Origin: Acidobacteriota bacterium
GTDB taxonomy: Bacteria; Acidobacteriota; Terriglobia; Versatilivoradales; Versatilivoraceae
Direction of reading: 5' to 3'
Length of the DNA: 39,103 nt
Assembly: GCA_028875575.1 (NCBI GenBank)
Contig: JAPPDF010000080.1
Span: forward strand, 1 to 39,103
Positions 15,258 to 24,659 of the stretch are shown here, in pieces; positions within the stretch are counted from its first letter, which is position 1, and every line of letters starts with the position of its first letter. The notes under the pieces were generated by a model. That model made no database searches, was not told the origin of the DNA, and was given only the letters and a program-made list of their open reading frames with translations. The position numbers and the translations under genes were made by a program.

Positions 15258-16710
15258 AAGCCAGTTGACCTTCGGTTGGGGGGCGTTGACGGTCATCGCC
15301 CTCTATTTGTCTTCCACCATCGGTGTCGGTTGGCTGGCGAGGCGAAGCAGTCGGGGCCACAGTCTGTCGGACCACTACCTGGCGGGACGTTCCCTCGGCT
15401 TTCTGGCTCTATTTCTCACTCTCTACTCCACTCAATACAGCGGCAATACCCTCTTCGGCTACACCGGGATCTCCTACCGCATCGGCTTCAGTTGGACCGC
15501 CTCCATCCTGTTCATGTTCTCGGTAATCACCGGGTACCTGCTGTTTGCGCCGCGGCTGGTGGCCCTCGCCCGCAAGAAGAAGTTCATTACCCCCGGAGAT
15601 TACATCGCCCACCGCTTCGGCTCACCCCGGCTCACCCTGCTCAGCACCCTGCTGATGATCTACGCACTGGCCAACTATACCCTGGCCCAACTGAGGGCCA
15701 TAGGAGCCGCCGTCGAGGGTCTGACCAACGGAGCCGTCCCCTCTGCCTACGGCATCATCACCCTGGCTATCATCATGGTCGTCTATGAGACCCTGGGAGG
15801 GATGCGCAGCGTAGCCTGGACCGACATGATCCAGGGCATCCTGCTGTTGTCGGGTTTCCTGATGCTTCTCTTCATGGTGCCCGGTCTGGCCGGCGGCCTG
15901 CCCGCGGTGGTGGAGCATCTCAGCCGCATCGATCCCGCCAAGGTAGAGGTGCCGACCCTGGAGGGATGCATGAACTGGATCAGCTACGTGTTCCTCTTTG
16001 GATTCGGGGCGGCCATCTACCCCCAGGCCATCCAACGCCTCTACGCCAGCCGATCTACCCGGGTGCTCAAACGATCCCTGGCTCTGATGACCATCATGCC
16101 CTTCACCACCGCACTGATCGCCATGATCTGCGGGGTGACCGGAAGCGTGGTGCTTCCCGACCTGGCGCTGGGAGAGACCGACCAGGTTCTGGCCCGGATC
16201 TGCAGCCTCATCATGAACCAGTCGACCGAGGGGTATTGGCTGGTGGTCCTCATCTTCGCGGCCGCCCTGGCGGCCCTGATGTCGACGGCCGACTCGGCCC
16301 TGCTCTCAATCTCCTCCATGGTCACCAAGGACATCTACCAGGTCTACTTCCGTCCCCAAAGCAACGAGGCCGAACTGACCTCCGTCGGCAAGTGGTGCTC
16401 CTGGATCATCGTCACGCTGCTGGTGATCGTCGCCATCGGGACCGAGAATACGCTGATCCGCCTCCTCGAGCTCAAGTTCGAGGTGCTCATCCAGATAGCT
16501 CCCTGCTTCTTCCTGGGCCTCTACTGGAAGCGGCTCCGCGGCGAGACTGTGCTCACGGGTATGGTGGCGGGGCTGCTGGTCGGCCTGGGACTGACCTGGC
16601 TGGGCTATCCCCGCCTGTGGGGATTCCATGCCGGGGTCGTCGGCCTGCTGGTGAATTTCGCCTGTTGTCTGGTGGGTGTCCTGCGGTCGCCTTCACAAAT
16701 GAAGACGTGA
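15244..16710 (+). CDS. Sodium:solute symporter family transporter
   Basis: The 488-residue integral membrane protein has about 13 hydrophobic helices. It also shows the SSS-family landmarks: an N-terminal SLSDHYLAGRSLGFL, TLYSTQYSGNTLFGYTG in the helix 2 region, YETLGGMRSVAWTDMIQG in the middle and AALMSTADSALLSISSMVTKD. Members import pantothenate, proline, sugars, acetate or other solutes with sodium, and the sequence does not identify the substrate. The MRSVAWTD signature is most like the pantothenate/proline branch, but this is a weak hint. It is coupled to the small membrane gene before it. Confidence 0.9.
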   Translation: MGASESQLTFGWGALTVIALYLSSTIGVGWLARRSSRGHSLSDHYLAGRSLGFLALFLTLYSTQYSGNTLFGYTGISYRIGFSWTASILFMFSVITGYLLFAPRLVALARKKKFITPGDYIAHRFGSPRLTLLSTLLMIYALANYTLAQLRAIGAAVEGLTNGAVPSAYGIITLAIIMVVYETLGGMRSVAWTDMIQGILLLSGFLMLLFMVPGLAGGLPAVVEHLSRIDPAKVEVPTLEGCMNWISYVFLFGFGAAIYPQAIQRLYASRSTRVLKRSLALMTIMPFTTALIAMICGVTGSVVLPDLALGETDQVLARICSLIMNQSTEGYWLVVLIFAAALAALMSTADSALLSISSMVTKDIYQVYFRPQSNEAELTSVGKWCSWIIVTLLVIVAIGTENTLIRLLELKFEVLIQIAPCFFLGLYWKRLRGETVLTGMVAGLLVGLGLTWLGYPRLWGFHAGVVGLLVNFACCLVGVLRSPSQMKT

Positions 16711-16909
16711 ACGGATTCAAGTGTACATTCCTACAATCATGAAGAGCCTCCCTCCCGCGTCCCCGGCGACGGGACGGATCATACGGAGTGAAACAGGGAT
16801 GCTTGAGACGAGTGAAGAGTGGAGAGTGACGAGCTGTTCGATCGACACGCCGAGCATCTTTTCGGTCTCGGCACGGTCCTTCAAATTAGTGCCGCCACCG
16901 CCCTGCTGG

Positions 16910-17150
16910 GCAGATCATTGGAGGATGAAACAACGAATCTTCATAGCCTGTCGGGGAAAAGGGTCCTGTTCCGTTAGCACGGTTTTCCACCTAATTGAAC
17001 ATCGATGCACAGGATGCACAGGATTAACGGGACAAGAGCTTCCAGCACGAGAGGCCAGCTCAGGCGATGATCCGGTGCGGTTTTGCGGATTCCCGGCATG
17101 AAGAGCTAGCCGTTTCCTGAAAAAAATCCTGTATATCCTGTGCATCGATG
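16910..17150 (+). mobile_element. MITE-like element R3 with left extension
   Basis: The core 17000-17150 has 26-base inverted ends with two mismatches (right end reads CTGTATATCCTG). The interior matches R1 in the same orientation. The left extension 16910-16999 matches 12019-12100. It lies in the 545-base convergent gap between the symporter and the Na/phosphate transporter. In 16711-16909 I see no gene, terminator or repeat. Confidence 0.85.
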
Positions 17151-17225
17151 TGAATAAAAAATTTGCCCATGCTCGACTTTGAACCGGTTTCCAGCCACTA
17201 GGCGCCAGCGTTTGTTCCAGACAAG
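17139..17225 (+). repeat. Block C repeat flanking element R3
   Basis: The sequence at and after the right end of R3 matches the reverse complement of 3249-3330. It runs through TGAATAAAAAATTTGCCCATG, GAACCGGTTTCCAGCCACTA and GGCGCCAGCGTTTGTTCC. The same GCGTTTG-TCCAG tail also ends block B near 12478-12495, so the blocks share an end. It lies just beyond the 3' end of the minus-strand Na/phosphate transporter gene. Confidence 0.7.
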
Positions 17226-17255
17226 CTTTTCCCAAGCTCACGCCAAGAGCCTTGC

Positions 17256-18353
17256 TCATCCCGCCAAATAGATCAACGTCAGGGGTACCAGAAAGAAAAC
17301 CGTCCCCACGTAGACCAGGGGCACCAGTCTGGATTTGAGCGACCACTCGGCCAGCACCTCGCCCATGGCGAGCGGGACGCGCCGAATCGGCCATACCAGC
17401 GAAACCCCGAACAGGTTGACCAGCAGGTGGGCAAAGGCGACCGTGACTGCCGCCGGGTTGCCGGTCACCAACGAGGCCAGCATGGCCGTGATGGTGGTTC
17501 CGATGTTGGCGCCCAGGGTAAAGGGGAAGATCTGCATGAGCGATAAAATGCCCGCGCCCGCCAGAGGGACCGCCAGGGAGGTGGTGATCGAGCTGCTCTG
17601 AACCGCTATGGTCGTCAGAATCCCCAGCACCAGGGCTCTGGGGGCCGTCTTGAACAGCGTCTGGTTGAAGAAACTCTGGATCCTCCCGATGACGAGGGAC
17701 TTCAGAACCACCACCAGGTACCGCAGCGAAAGAAAGAGGAGGCCCACCGCGATGAGCAGCATGAGGGCTCCGGACTCCGAGGTTCCTCGGCCGATGACCG
17801 TTACGGCTGGCTCCACGATGGTCTTGATCGGATTGACCAACTGTAGCCCGCCCGATTCCTTGAGTGCCTCGGTAAGCAGGTGGGACGCGTGCCCCAACAC
17901 GTTGGTAAACAACTGCAGGGGGAAAAAGACCACGACCAGAATGAGATTGAAGAAGTCGTGGACCGTGGCTGCCGCAAAGGCTCGCCTGAATTCCTCGGGT
18001 CGAGAAATGTGGCCCACCGAGACCAGGGTGTTGGTAACGCTGGTGCCCACGTTGGAACCCAGGATGATGGGGATGGCTCCTTGAACATCCAGGGCCCCCC
18101 CGGCCACCAATCCCACCGTCATGGCGGTAACGGTTGAGGAGCTTTGCACAATGCTGGTGGCCAGCACTCCGATAAACAGGCCCACAAACGGATTGGCGGT
18201 GGTGGTCAGCAGGCTCTCGGCGAATTCGCGGCCGAAGAACTTGAAGGATGCCCCCATCAGGGCAATGCTGAGAAAGAACACGTAGAGGAGCGCCAGAGGC
18301 AGCAACACCCTCAGGATCGGGTTGGCAAGCAATCGTTGAAGCGTAATGGCCAT
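17256..18353 (-). CDS. Na/phosphate cotransporter family protein
   Basis: The 365-residue membrane protein carries the duplicated Na_Pi_cotrans hallmark. Two inverted-repeat halves contain TSIVQSSSTVTAMTVGLVAG and LTTIAVQSSSITTSLAVPLA, each with the QSSS motif that contributes to sodium and phosphate binding. It lacks the C-terminal PhoU-like domain found in longer bacterial YjbB-type proteins. Phosphate is the likely solute, but other anions are possible. A GGGAGGA precedes the ATG. It is followed upstream (46 bases) by an unknown membrane-anchored gene on the same strand. Confidence 0.9.
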   Translation of the reverse strand: MAITLQRLLANPILRVLLPLALLYVFFLSIALMGASFKFFGREFAESLLTTTANPFVGLFIGVLATSIVQSSSTVTAMTVGLVAGGALDVQGAIPIILGSNVGTSVTNTLVSVGHISRPEEFRRAFAAATVHDFFNLILVVVFFPLQLFTNVLGHASHLLTEALKESGGLQLVNPIKTIVEPAVTVIGRGTSESGALMLLIAVGLLFLSLRYLVVVLKSLVIGRIQSFFNQTLFKTAPRALVLGILTTIAVQSSSITTSLAVPLAGAGILSLMQIFPFTLGANIGTTITAMLASLVTGNPAAVTVAFAHLLVNLFGVSLVWPIRRVPLAMGEVLAEWSLKSRLVPLVYVGTVFFLVPLTLIYLAG

Positions 18354-18399
18354 TCCTCCCTGCCCGCGGCGGACCCGCGGTGGAGCGGTATGCGGTGCC

Positions 18400-19128
18400 C
18401 TACTCCAGTACCTTGAACTCCGACACCCGACCTCCCTTGAAGCGTACCCGGCAACGCCCGGGCCTCCCGCCAGGCTTGCGCCTGAACTCGTAGAGCTGAG
18501 CGTCTCCCGCTTCCCGGGTGACCAGCCTGCCGTCTCCGATGGAGAGTGCGACCTGGGAAAAGGTCATGTCCAATGCCAACTCATGGTCCCGGATGAGTCT
18601 CCAGGTATTCTCGCTCCAGTGCGAGTAGAGCTCTCGGGGGTCCTTGGCATAGAAGAACTGGTCCAAAACCATCTGGTAGAGCTGCCGTTTCCCGTCAAAG
18701 GTACCGATGACCGTTCCCATGGACACGCCTTCCTTCTCGAAGACGGCCAGGACCTGCCGGTCGCCGGACGGGCCCGGGGCGGTCTGCTCCACCACCTCTT
18801 TCACCACCAGCTCTTCCAGGGCGAGAAGCCGCCCCGCCCCACCTCCGGCGGCAGCTTTTCCGCTCCTGCCGACAGGGAAATAGGGCAACTGAAATCCCTT
18901 TTTCACCCAAATCAGCTTCCCCACCAACCGCTTGGCTTCCTCGAAGCCCGAGATGTAGAACCTCGGAAGTCGGACCAGGTAATCCTGCTGGATCCTTTTG
19001 GAAGCCGTCTTTTTGGGAGTGATGGGGCGGCTGCGGTCGTAGAGCATCCAGCCCACGCGCAGAGCCAGCAGGGCTATCAGCACGGCTGCCCAGATGATCC
19101 TTCTCTTGGCACGTTTGGAGAGCCTCAT
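18400..19128 (-). CDS. Unknown protein with N-terminal membrane anchor
   Basis: I do not recognise this family. From ATG 19128 the protein is 242 residues. It has a basic start (MRLSKRAKRR), one hydrophobic helix (IIWAAVLIALLALRVGWML, residues 11-29) and a mixed alpha/beta remainder predicted to lie outside the cytoplasm, with no cysteines in the soluble part. The long frame extending to 19284 is unlikely to be used. It ends 46 bases before the Na/phosphate transporter start, so co-transcription is likely. A role in transport or phosphate handling would be guesswork. Confidence 0.7.
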   Translation of the reverse strand: MRLSKRAKRRIIWAAVLIALLALRVGWMLYDRSRPITPKKTASKRIQQDYLVRLPRFYISGFEEAKRLVGKLIWVKKGFQLPYFPVGRSGKAAAGGGAGRLLALEELVVKEVVEQTAPGPSGDRQVLAVFEKEGVSMGTVIGTFDGKRQLYQMVLDQFFYAKDPRELYSHWSENTWRLIRDHELALDMTFSQVALSIGDGRLVTREAGDAQLYEFRRKPGGRPGRCRVRFKGGRVSEFKVLE

Positions 19129-19307
19129 TCGATTGTCCTCTCGACGAAATCTGAACTGCCTTAGAATGAATCGGGTCCGTTCGGTTCTCCGACAGCGGGA
19201 ACTCAATCCGGCAGAAGGTCGGGCCGGCCGAGGCGCCGGCGCCCCGGCAAGAAATCCTGCCCCGCACCCTGGCTGTCGATTCACCCCATCCTCACCCCGG
19301 AGCGATC

Positions 19308-20273
19308 ATGAAGGCGGTTGTCTATGATCGAAGGCTTGAAGTTGTAGACGCGTCCAAGCCGGTCTTCACCGGGGACGAGAGCGTGGTGCGTCTCATCCAG
19401 GCAGGAATCTGCAACACCGATCTTGAAATCACCAGGGGGTACTTCGGATTCAAGGGCGTGCTGGGCCACGAGTTCGTCGGCAGAGTCGAGTCTTCCAGGA
19501 CTTCGTCTCTGGTGGGCGCCCGGGTGGTTGGAGAAATCAACGCTTCCTGCTGCCGCTGCGAGTTTTGCCGATCCGGATGGGGCAGACACTGCCCCCAACG
19601 CTCGGTGCTGGGAATTCTGAACCGGGACGGCGCCTTCCGCGAGCACTTTACCCTTCCCGAGCAGAATCTCCATCCAGTTCCCGACTCGGTCTCCGACGAC
19701 GACGCGGTCTTTGTGGAACCGGTCGCCGCTGCCTGTGAGATTCTAGACCAAGTCGACATTCAAAGGGTCGAAAAGATCGCCGTCCTGGGAGACGGCAAGC
19801 TGGGACTGCTGATCGCCATGGTCCTGGCTCAGGCCAGGCGGGCCACCTACCCTCCCTTGACCCTGATCGGCAAGCATCCGGAGAAAATGCGCCTGGTTGA
19901 AGACCTGGGGGTCAGCACCCTCCACCTCGGCTCGACCCAAACGGCCGCCCGTTCGTTCCAGCTGGTGGTGGAAGCCACCGGTTCGCCGTCGGGACTGGAC
20001 CTTGCTCTTCGACTCCTGGAACCGCGCGGCACGGTAGTCCTGAAGTCCACCTTTCATGGACAGCAGTCCTTCGATCCGGCCTCGGTGGTGGTGGATGAAC
20101 TCACCCTGTTGGGGTCTCGCTGCGGCCGCTTCGAACCAGCCCTCGATCTGCTGGTCCGCAAGCGCATCCGCCCCAGCCGATTGATCCGGGATTCCCTGCC
20201 GTTGACCAAGGCGGTAGAGGCGTTCCGACGGGCTCAATCCCCCGGTGCGCTGAAGGTGTTGCTGCATCCGTGA
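19308..20273 (+). CDS. Zinc-dependent alcohol dehydrogenase (MDR family)
   Basis: The 321-residue medium-chain dehydrogenase has catalytic zinc ligands C35 and H54 with E55 (GHEF). Its structural zinc loop has the standard spacing C81-x2-C84-x2-C87-x7-C95 (CCRCEFCRSGWGRHC). The nucleotide-binding Rossmann motif is AVLGDGKLGLL near residues 148-158. Such enzymes oxidise alcohols, polyols or threonine with NAD(P). The substrate is not evident. CGGAG lies 6 bases before the ATG. It is divergent from the unknown membrane-anchored gene and convergent with the carboxyltransferase. Confidence 0.9.
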   Translation: MKAVVYDRRLEVVDASKPVFTGDESVVRLIQAGICNTDLEITRGYFGFKGVLGHEFVGRVESSRTSSLVGARVVGEINASCCRCEFCRSGWGRHCPQRSVLGILNRDGAFREHFTLPEQNLHPVPDSVSDDDAVFVEPVAAACEILDQVDIQRVEKIAVLGDGKLGLLIAMVLAQARRATYPPLTLIGKHPEKMRLVEDLGVSTLHLGSTQTAARSFQLVVEATGSPSGLDLALRLLEPRGTVVLKSTFHGQQSFDPASVVVDELTLLGSRCGRFEPALDLLVRKRIRPSRLIRDSLPLTKAVEAFRRAQSPGALKVLLHP

Positions 20274-20329
20274 AGGGGGGGTTGTGGAGCCCCGCCGCGA
20301 TTTAACAGGCCTGCGTCCCCCCCACCGCC

Positions 20330-22003
20330 TCAGGTCTGAAGCAGCCCCAGCTTGAAGGCGGGTGCCTCCGGATTGAGGGTGGTGACTTGGAGGCTTCGAA
20401 TGAGCACCTCCCGGGTCCGGGCCGGATCGATCAGAGCATCCACCCACAGCCGGGCTGCCCCGTAGCGAGGGTCGGCCTGATTATCAAAGGTCTCCCGGAC
20501 CTCAGCCGCCAGTTCCCGGCGTTGCTCATCCGTCAACCGGTTTCCTTCCCTTTCGTTCTGCGCCAGTCGGACATCCACCAGGGTACGGGCTGCCTGCTCC
20601 CCGCCCATGACCGCGTAGCGGGCGCTGGGCCAGGCGTAGAGGAATCTGGGACCGTAGGCTCTGCCGCACATGGCGTAGTGGCCGGCTCCGAAGCTGCCGC
20701 CCAGGATCACCGTGATCTTGGGAACGACACTGTTGGAGACCACGTTCACCATCCTGGCTCCGGCCTTGATGATGCCCCCATGTTCGGCTTCCTTCCCCAC
20801 CATGAAGCCGTTGACATCGTGCAGAAAAACGAGCGGAATGCCGTTCTGGTTGCAGTCCATCATGAAGCGCGCGGCCTTGTTGGCGCTCTCGGCATAGATT
20901 ACGCCGCCGACTTCCAGACGTCGGTGCTGCCCGTGCTGATGCTGTTTCTGATTGGCCACCAGGCCCACGGAAAATCCGCCCAGGCGAGCGTACCCGGTCA
21001 CCAGGGTCTGGCCGTAGTCTTTCCGGTACTCGGTGAATCGGCTGTCGTCCACCAGGCGCGCAATCACTTCCCGAATTTCATACTGGCCGGCGGGATCGGC
21101 GGAGAAGACTCCCCCAAGCTCTGCCGGGTCGTAGCGGGGCTCCACCGACGGGCGGCAATCCGGACCGGAAACCGTCGGCCGGCCCATTTTGTCCACCAGC
21201 TCGCGAATGCGGCGCAGGCAACTGAGATCGTCCTTTTCCCGGAAGTCGACGGTGCCGCTGAGGCTGGCGTGCACCCCGGCGCCGCCCAGTTCCTCGCTGG
21301 ACACCTCCTGCCCGATGGCTGCCTTGACCAGTGCCGGACCGGCCAGGTAGAGTCCGCTTCCCTCGGTCATGAGCAGCTTGTCGCACATCACCGGCAGATA
21401 GGCCCCGCCGGCCACGCAGGAGCCCATGACGGCCGTGATCTGAGGAATCCCCCGGGCAGACAGGACGGCATTGTTGTAGAAGACCCGGCCGAAGTCGTCG
21501 GTATCGGGGAACACGTCTTCCTGCAGAGGCAGAAAAATGCCGGCGGAATCCACCAGGTAGATGATGGGCAGACGATTTTCCAGCGAGATGGTCTGGGCCC
21601 GCAGCACCTTCTTGGCGGTCATGGGAAAGAAGGAACCCGCCTTGACGGTGGCGTCGTTGGCGATGACCATGAAGTGACGCCCGCAGACCTTGGCGATCCC
21701 CGCTATCACGCCGGCGGCCGGGGCTCCACCCCACTCCGCGTACATCCGGTGGGCTGCGTAGATCCCCAGCTCCAGGAAGGAAGGTTCGGGATCGATGAGG
21801 TGTCGAATCCTCTCCCGAGCAGTCAGGCGGCCCTTGGCATGCTGTCTGCCTACGGCCTCGGCACCTCCTCCCTGCCGGATCGCGGCCTCGTCCCGGCCCA
21901 TCCGGGCCACCAGCGCTTCCACTGCCCGGCGGCGCCTCTGAAATCCAGGGTTGCGACGGTCGACCACGCTTTGAAATACCTCGGAAGAATCTGCCATCGT
22001 CAT
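20330..22003 (-). CDS. Acyl-CoA carboxylase carboxyltransferase (beta) subunit, methylcrotonyl-CoA type
   Basis: The 557-residue protein has two crotonase-fold halves. The N-terminal half carries the acyl-CoA site (GSCVAGGAYLPVMCD) and the C-terminal half the carboxybiotin site. GGSFGAGHYAMCGRAYGPRFL and YAVMGGEQAARTL are closest, from memory, to 3-methylcrotonyl-CoA carboxylase beta subunits of leucine breakdown; geranyl- or propionyl-CoA versions are possible. It needs a biotin carboxylase/carrier subunit, which is not nearby. A terminator-like hairpin separates it from uvrB upstream. Confidence 0.88.
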   Translation of the reverse strand: MTMADSSEVFQSVVDRRNPGFQRRRRAVEALVARMGRDEAAIRQGGGAEAVGRQHAKGRLTARERIRHLIDPEPSFLELGIYAAHRMYAEWGGAPAAGVIAGIAKVCGRHFMVIANDATVKAGSFFPMTAKKVLRAQTISLENRLPIIYLVDSAGIFLPLQEDVFPDTDDFGRVFYNNAVLSARGIPQITAVMGSCVAGGAYLPVMCDKLLMTEGSGLYLAGPALVKAAIGQEVSSEELGGAGVHASLSGTVDFREKDDLSCLRRIRELVDKMGRPTVSGPDCRPSVEPRYDPAELGGVFSADPAGQYEIREVIARLVDDSRFTEYRKDYGQTLVTGYARLGGFSVGLVANQKQHQHGQHRRLEVGGVIYAESANKAARFMMDCNQNGIPLVFLHDVNGFMVGKEAEHGGIIKAGARMVNVVSNSVVPKITVILGGSFGAGHYAMCGRAYGPRFLYAWPSARYAVMGGEQAARTLVDVRLAQNEREGNRLTDEQRRELAAEVRETFDNQADPRYGAARLWVDALIDPARTREVLIRSLQVTTLNPEAPAFKLGLLQT

Positions 22004-22037
22004 GGGTCCCCGGCCCAGGGAGGGGTGGGGGGTGCGC

Positions 22038-22068
22038 TATAAGAAAGGCAGGTCACGCCGTGGCTGCC
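22038..22068 (-). terminator. Rho-independent terminator after uvrB
   Basis: On the minus strand GGCAG...CTGCC (22068-22047), with an inner CAC-GCC-GTG pairing, forms a hairpin followed by TTTCTTAT. It lies 55 bases beyond the uvrB stop and 44 bases before the carboxyltransferase start. It should separate the two transcripts. Confidence 0.65.
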
Positions 22069-22122
22069 TGCTGCTCTTTCCGGTTGCCTGCAATTTGAAC
22101 GAAGTCTTCCCTCCAAGGCCTC

Positions 22123-24117
22123 TTAGAGCAGACTCATCTCCCTCTCCTTCAAGGCCTTGATCTGGTCTCGAAGGCGGGCGGCGGCCTCGAATTCAAAGTT
22201 CCGGGCCGCCTCCTTCATCTTGGCCTGCAGCTTGAGGATCCGGGCTTCGATTTCATCGGGAGAGGTCACCTCCACGGCTTCCTGCTCCGGCGCCAGGTCC
22301 AGATAGTCCGCCTCGACCATGGCGATCAGGCTCATGTCGACCGGCTTTAAAATCGATTCCGGCGTGATTTCGTGTTCCCGGTTGTAGCGAAGCTGCTTTT
22401 CCCGCCGCCGGTTGGTCTCGTCCAGGGCCTGTCTCATGGACTCCGTCACCTGATCCGCATACAGTATGGCCTGACCTCTCAGGTGGCGTGCGGCTCTCCC
22501 GATGGTCTGAATGAGCGAATCTCGGGACCTCAGGAAGCCCTCCTTGTCGGCATCCAGGATGGCGACCAGCGACACTTCGGGGAGATCGAGGCCCTCGCGC
22601 AGCAGGTTGATTCCCACCAGCACGTCGAATTCTCCCAGCCGCAGGCCCCGCAGGATCTTGATCCGCTCCAGCGTATCGATCTCCGAATGCATGTAGCGGC
22701 AGCGGACCCCCACCTCGCGATAATACTCGGCCAGATCCTCGGCCATGCGCTTGGTCAGGGTGGTCACCAGCACCCTTTCCCGCCGCTTTTCCCGCAGGCG
22801 AATCTCGTGAAGCAGGTCGTCCACCTGGGACCTGACGGGCCTCACCTCCACCGCCGGATCCACCAGCCCCGTGGGACGAATGATCTGCTCCACCACCGTG
22901 CCGCTGGTCTTGGTCAGTTCGTAGGGCCCGGGAGTGGCCGAAACATAGATCGCCTGATTGAGGCGCCGCTCGAATTCCTCGAATTTGAGAGGGCGGTTGT
23001 CCAGTGCCGAGGGCAGGCGAAACCCGAAGTCGACCAGGTTCTGCTTGCGGGAACGGTCCCCGGCATACATCCCTCGAACCTGGGGGATGGTCTGGTGACT
23101 CTCGTCGATGAAGATCAGATGGTCCTGAGGCAGGTAGTCCATCAAGGTTGGTGGAGGCTGGCCGGGGCGACGGCCCGAGAGATGGCGCGAGTAGTTCTCG
23201 ATGCCGTGACAGAATCCGATTTCCTTCATCATCTCCAGGTCGAACAGGGTCCGTTGCTGCAGGCGCTGAGCCTCCACCCACTTGCCTTCGGCTTCCAACC
23301 GGGGACGCCACTCCTCCAACTCCTCCCGGATGGTATCGATGGCCTTGAGCAAGGTAGGACGGGGCATGACATAGTGGGACTTGGGGTAGATGGGGAGGCG
23401 CTCGTAGGAGAAGCGGACTTCGCCGGTGAGAGGTTCGATCTGAAACAGGGACTCGATTTCATCCCCAAACAGCTCGATGCGGTAGGCCTGGTCGTCGTAG
23501 GCCGGAAAGACCTCGATGCGGTCCCCCCGAACCCGAAAAGTGCCCCTGCGGAAATCGTCGTCGCTGCGCTCGTACTGGATCTCCACCAGCTTCTTCAGTA
23601 TCTGCTCCCTGCTTACGCACTGCCCCTTGTCCAGAAAGAGCAGCATCCCGTAGTAGGCTTCCGGTGAACCGATGCCGTAGATACAGCTGACGCTGGCCAC
23701 AATGACGCAATCCCTGCGTTCGAACAAGGACCGCGTGGCCGACATGCGCATCTTGTCGATCTCGTCGTTAATGGTGGCTTCTTTCTCGATATAGGTGTCG
23801 GTAGCGGCAATGTAGGCTTCGGGCTGATAGTAGTCGTAGTAGCTGACGAAGTACTCCACGGCGTTTTCGCGGAAAAAGGTGCGAAACTCCTGGCAGAGCT
23901 GGGCCGCCAGGGTCTTGTTGTGGGCCAGCACCAGGGCCGGCCGGTTCATCTGCTCAATGACCTTGGCCATGGTGTAGGTCTTCCCCGACCCGGTCACCCC
24001 CAACAACACCTGGTGCAGCTCGCCGTCATCCAGTCCGCGAACCAGGTCCCTGATCGCCTGGGCCTGGTCGCCCCTAGGTTGATACTGGGTTACCCGGAAG
24101 GGTTGCTGAGTTTCCAC
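22123..24117 (-). CDS. uvrB: Excinuclease ABC subunit B
   Basis: UvrB is the damage-verifying helicase of nucleotide excision repair and works with UvrA and UvrC. The 664 residues contain Walker A GVTGSGKT (40-47), the beta-hairpin region ([20 protein letters not shown]), DESH as helicase motif II, and helicase motifs up to [14 protein letters not shown]-terminal UVR motif ([21 protein letters not shown]) recruits UvrC. The start is GTG at 24117, giving [10 protein letters not shown]. It appears monocistronic, followed by a hairpin terminator. Confidence 0.98.
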   Translation of the reverse strand: METQQPFRVTQYQPRGDQAQAIRDLVRGLDDGELHQVLLGVTGSGKTYTMAKVIEQMNRPALVLAHNKTLAAQLCQEFRTFFRENAVEYFVSYYDYYQPEAYIAATDTYIEKEATINDEIDKMRMSATRSLFERRDCVIVASVSCIYGIGSPEAYYGMLLFLDKGQCVSREQILKKLVEIQYERSDDDFRRGTFRVRGDRIEVFPAYDDQAYRIELFGDEIESLFQIEPLTGEVRFSYERLPIYPKSHYVMPRPTLLKAIDTIREELEEWRPRLEAEGKWVEAQRLQQRTLFDLEMMKEIGFCHGIENYSRHLSGRRPGQPPPTLMDYLPQDHLIFIDESHQTIPQVRGMYAGDRSRKQNLVDFGFRLPSALDNRPLKFEEFERRLNQAIYVSATPGPYELTKTSGTVVEQIIRPTGLVDPAVEVRPVRSQVDDLLHEIRLREKRRERVLVTTLTKRMAEDLAEYYREVGVRCRYMHSEIDTLERIKILRGLRLGEFDVLVGINLLREGLDLPEVSLVAILDADKEGFLRSRDSLIQTIGRAARHLRGQAILYADQVTESMRQALDETNRRREKQLRYNREHEITPESILKPVDMSLIAMVEADYLDLAPEQEAVEVTSPDEIEARILKLQAKMKEAARNFEFEAAARLRDQIKALKEREMSLL

Positions 24118-24267
24118 CGGTGCCTTCCAAATTCGCCAAGAAATCCCTTGTCCGCACTCAGCCCGAGTTTATCACGCTTGGATTCGACTCTTACGGGGGT
24201 TGAGCCATGGGCCTGCGCTCAGCTCACACGGCAACGTTGTGCGGCCGCCTGGGGCGGCGTTTCTTTG

Positions 24268-24501
24268 GAAAGCAATGCGTTCCCGAACGGGTGCTTCCTA
24301 TTCGCCGCATTCGCGGCTGGGTTGGCGCTGACCCATACGACCCCGGGTTGACACCCGGGGCTACCCTGAGCCGCAGCTTCGCAGCTCTATAAGGATAGCC
24401 CGTAGGTGGCGTCTCGCCGGGTAACCCCGTCAACCGCAGCATTCGCAGCTCTCCCCGAACCCACAACGCTGCAAGAGGAAACGTGCTTTTCTATTTAGAA
24501 T
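24268..24501 (-). repeat. 240-bp dispersed repeat, copy 2
   Basis: This is the reverse complement of 6206-6448, with high identity across its central part and the CCCCGGGT palindrome conserved (GGTTGACACC loop variant). It occupies the centre of the 542-base gap between uvrB and fabF. I see no gene or clear regulatory site in 24118-24267 or 24502-24659. Confidence 0.85.
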
Positions 24502-24659
24502 ATGCCCAGGGCAAGAGCCCGTGGGGAGCCATCGGAAAACGTCACATAGGGGAGTAGAGCCGCGAACGCGGCGGCAGCACTTAGCCGTGGGGGTCAGCCG
24601 GGCGCGATCCGGGCATCGGTCCGGAGCGCGCCAGTCGGAAACGTCTGTGGCGTGCCGCG

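Noticed and set aside
20387-22042. 551-residue plus-strand open frame
   Set aside because: It is antisense to the complete acyl-CoA carboxyltransferase gene. Its composition (many Gly, His, Arg, Gln) is that of a shadow frame.
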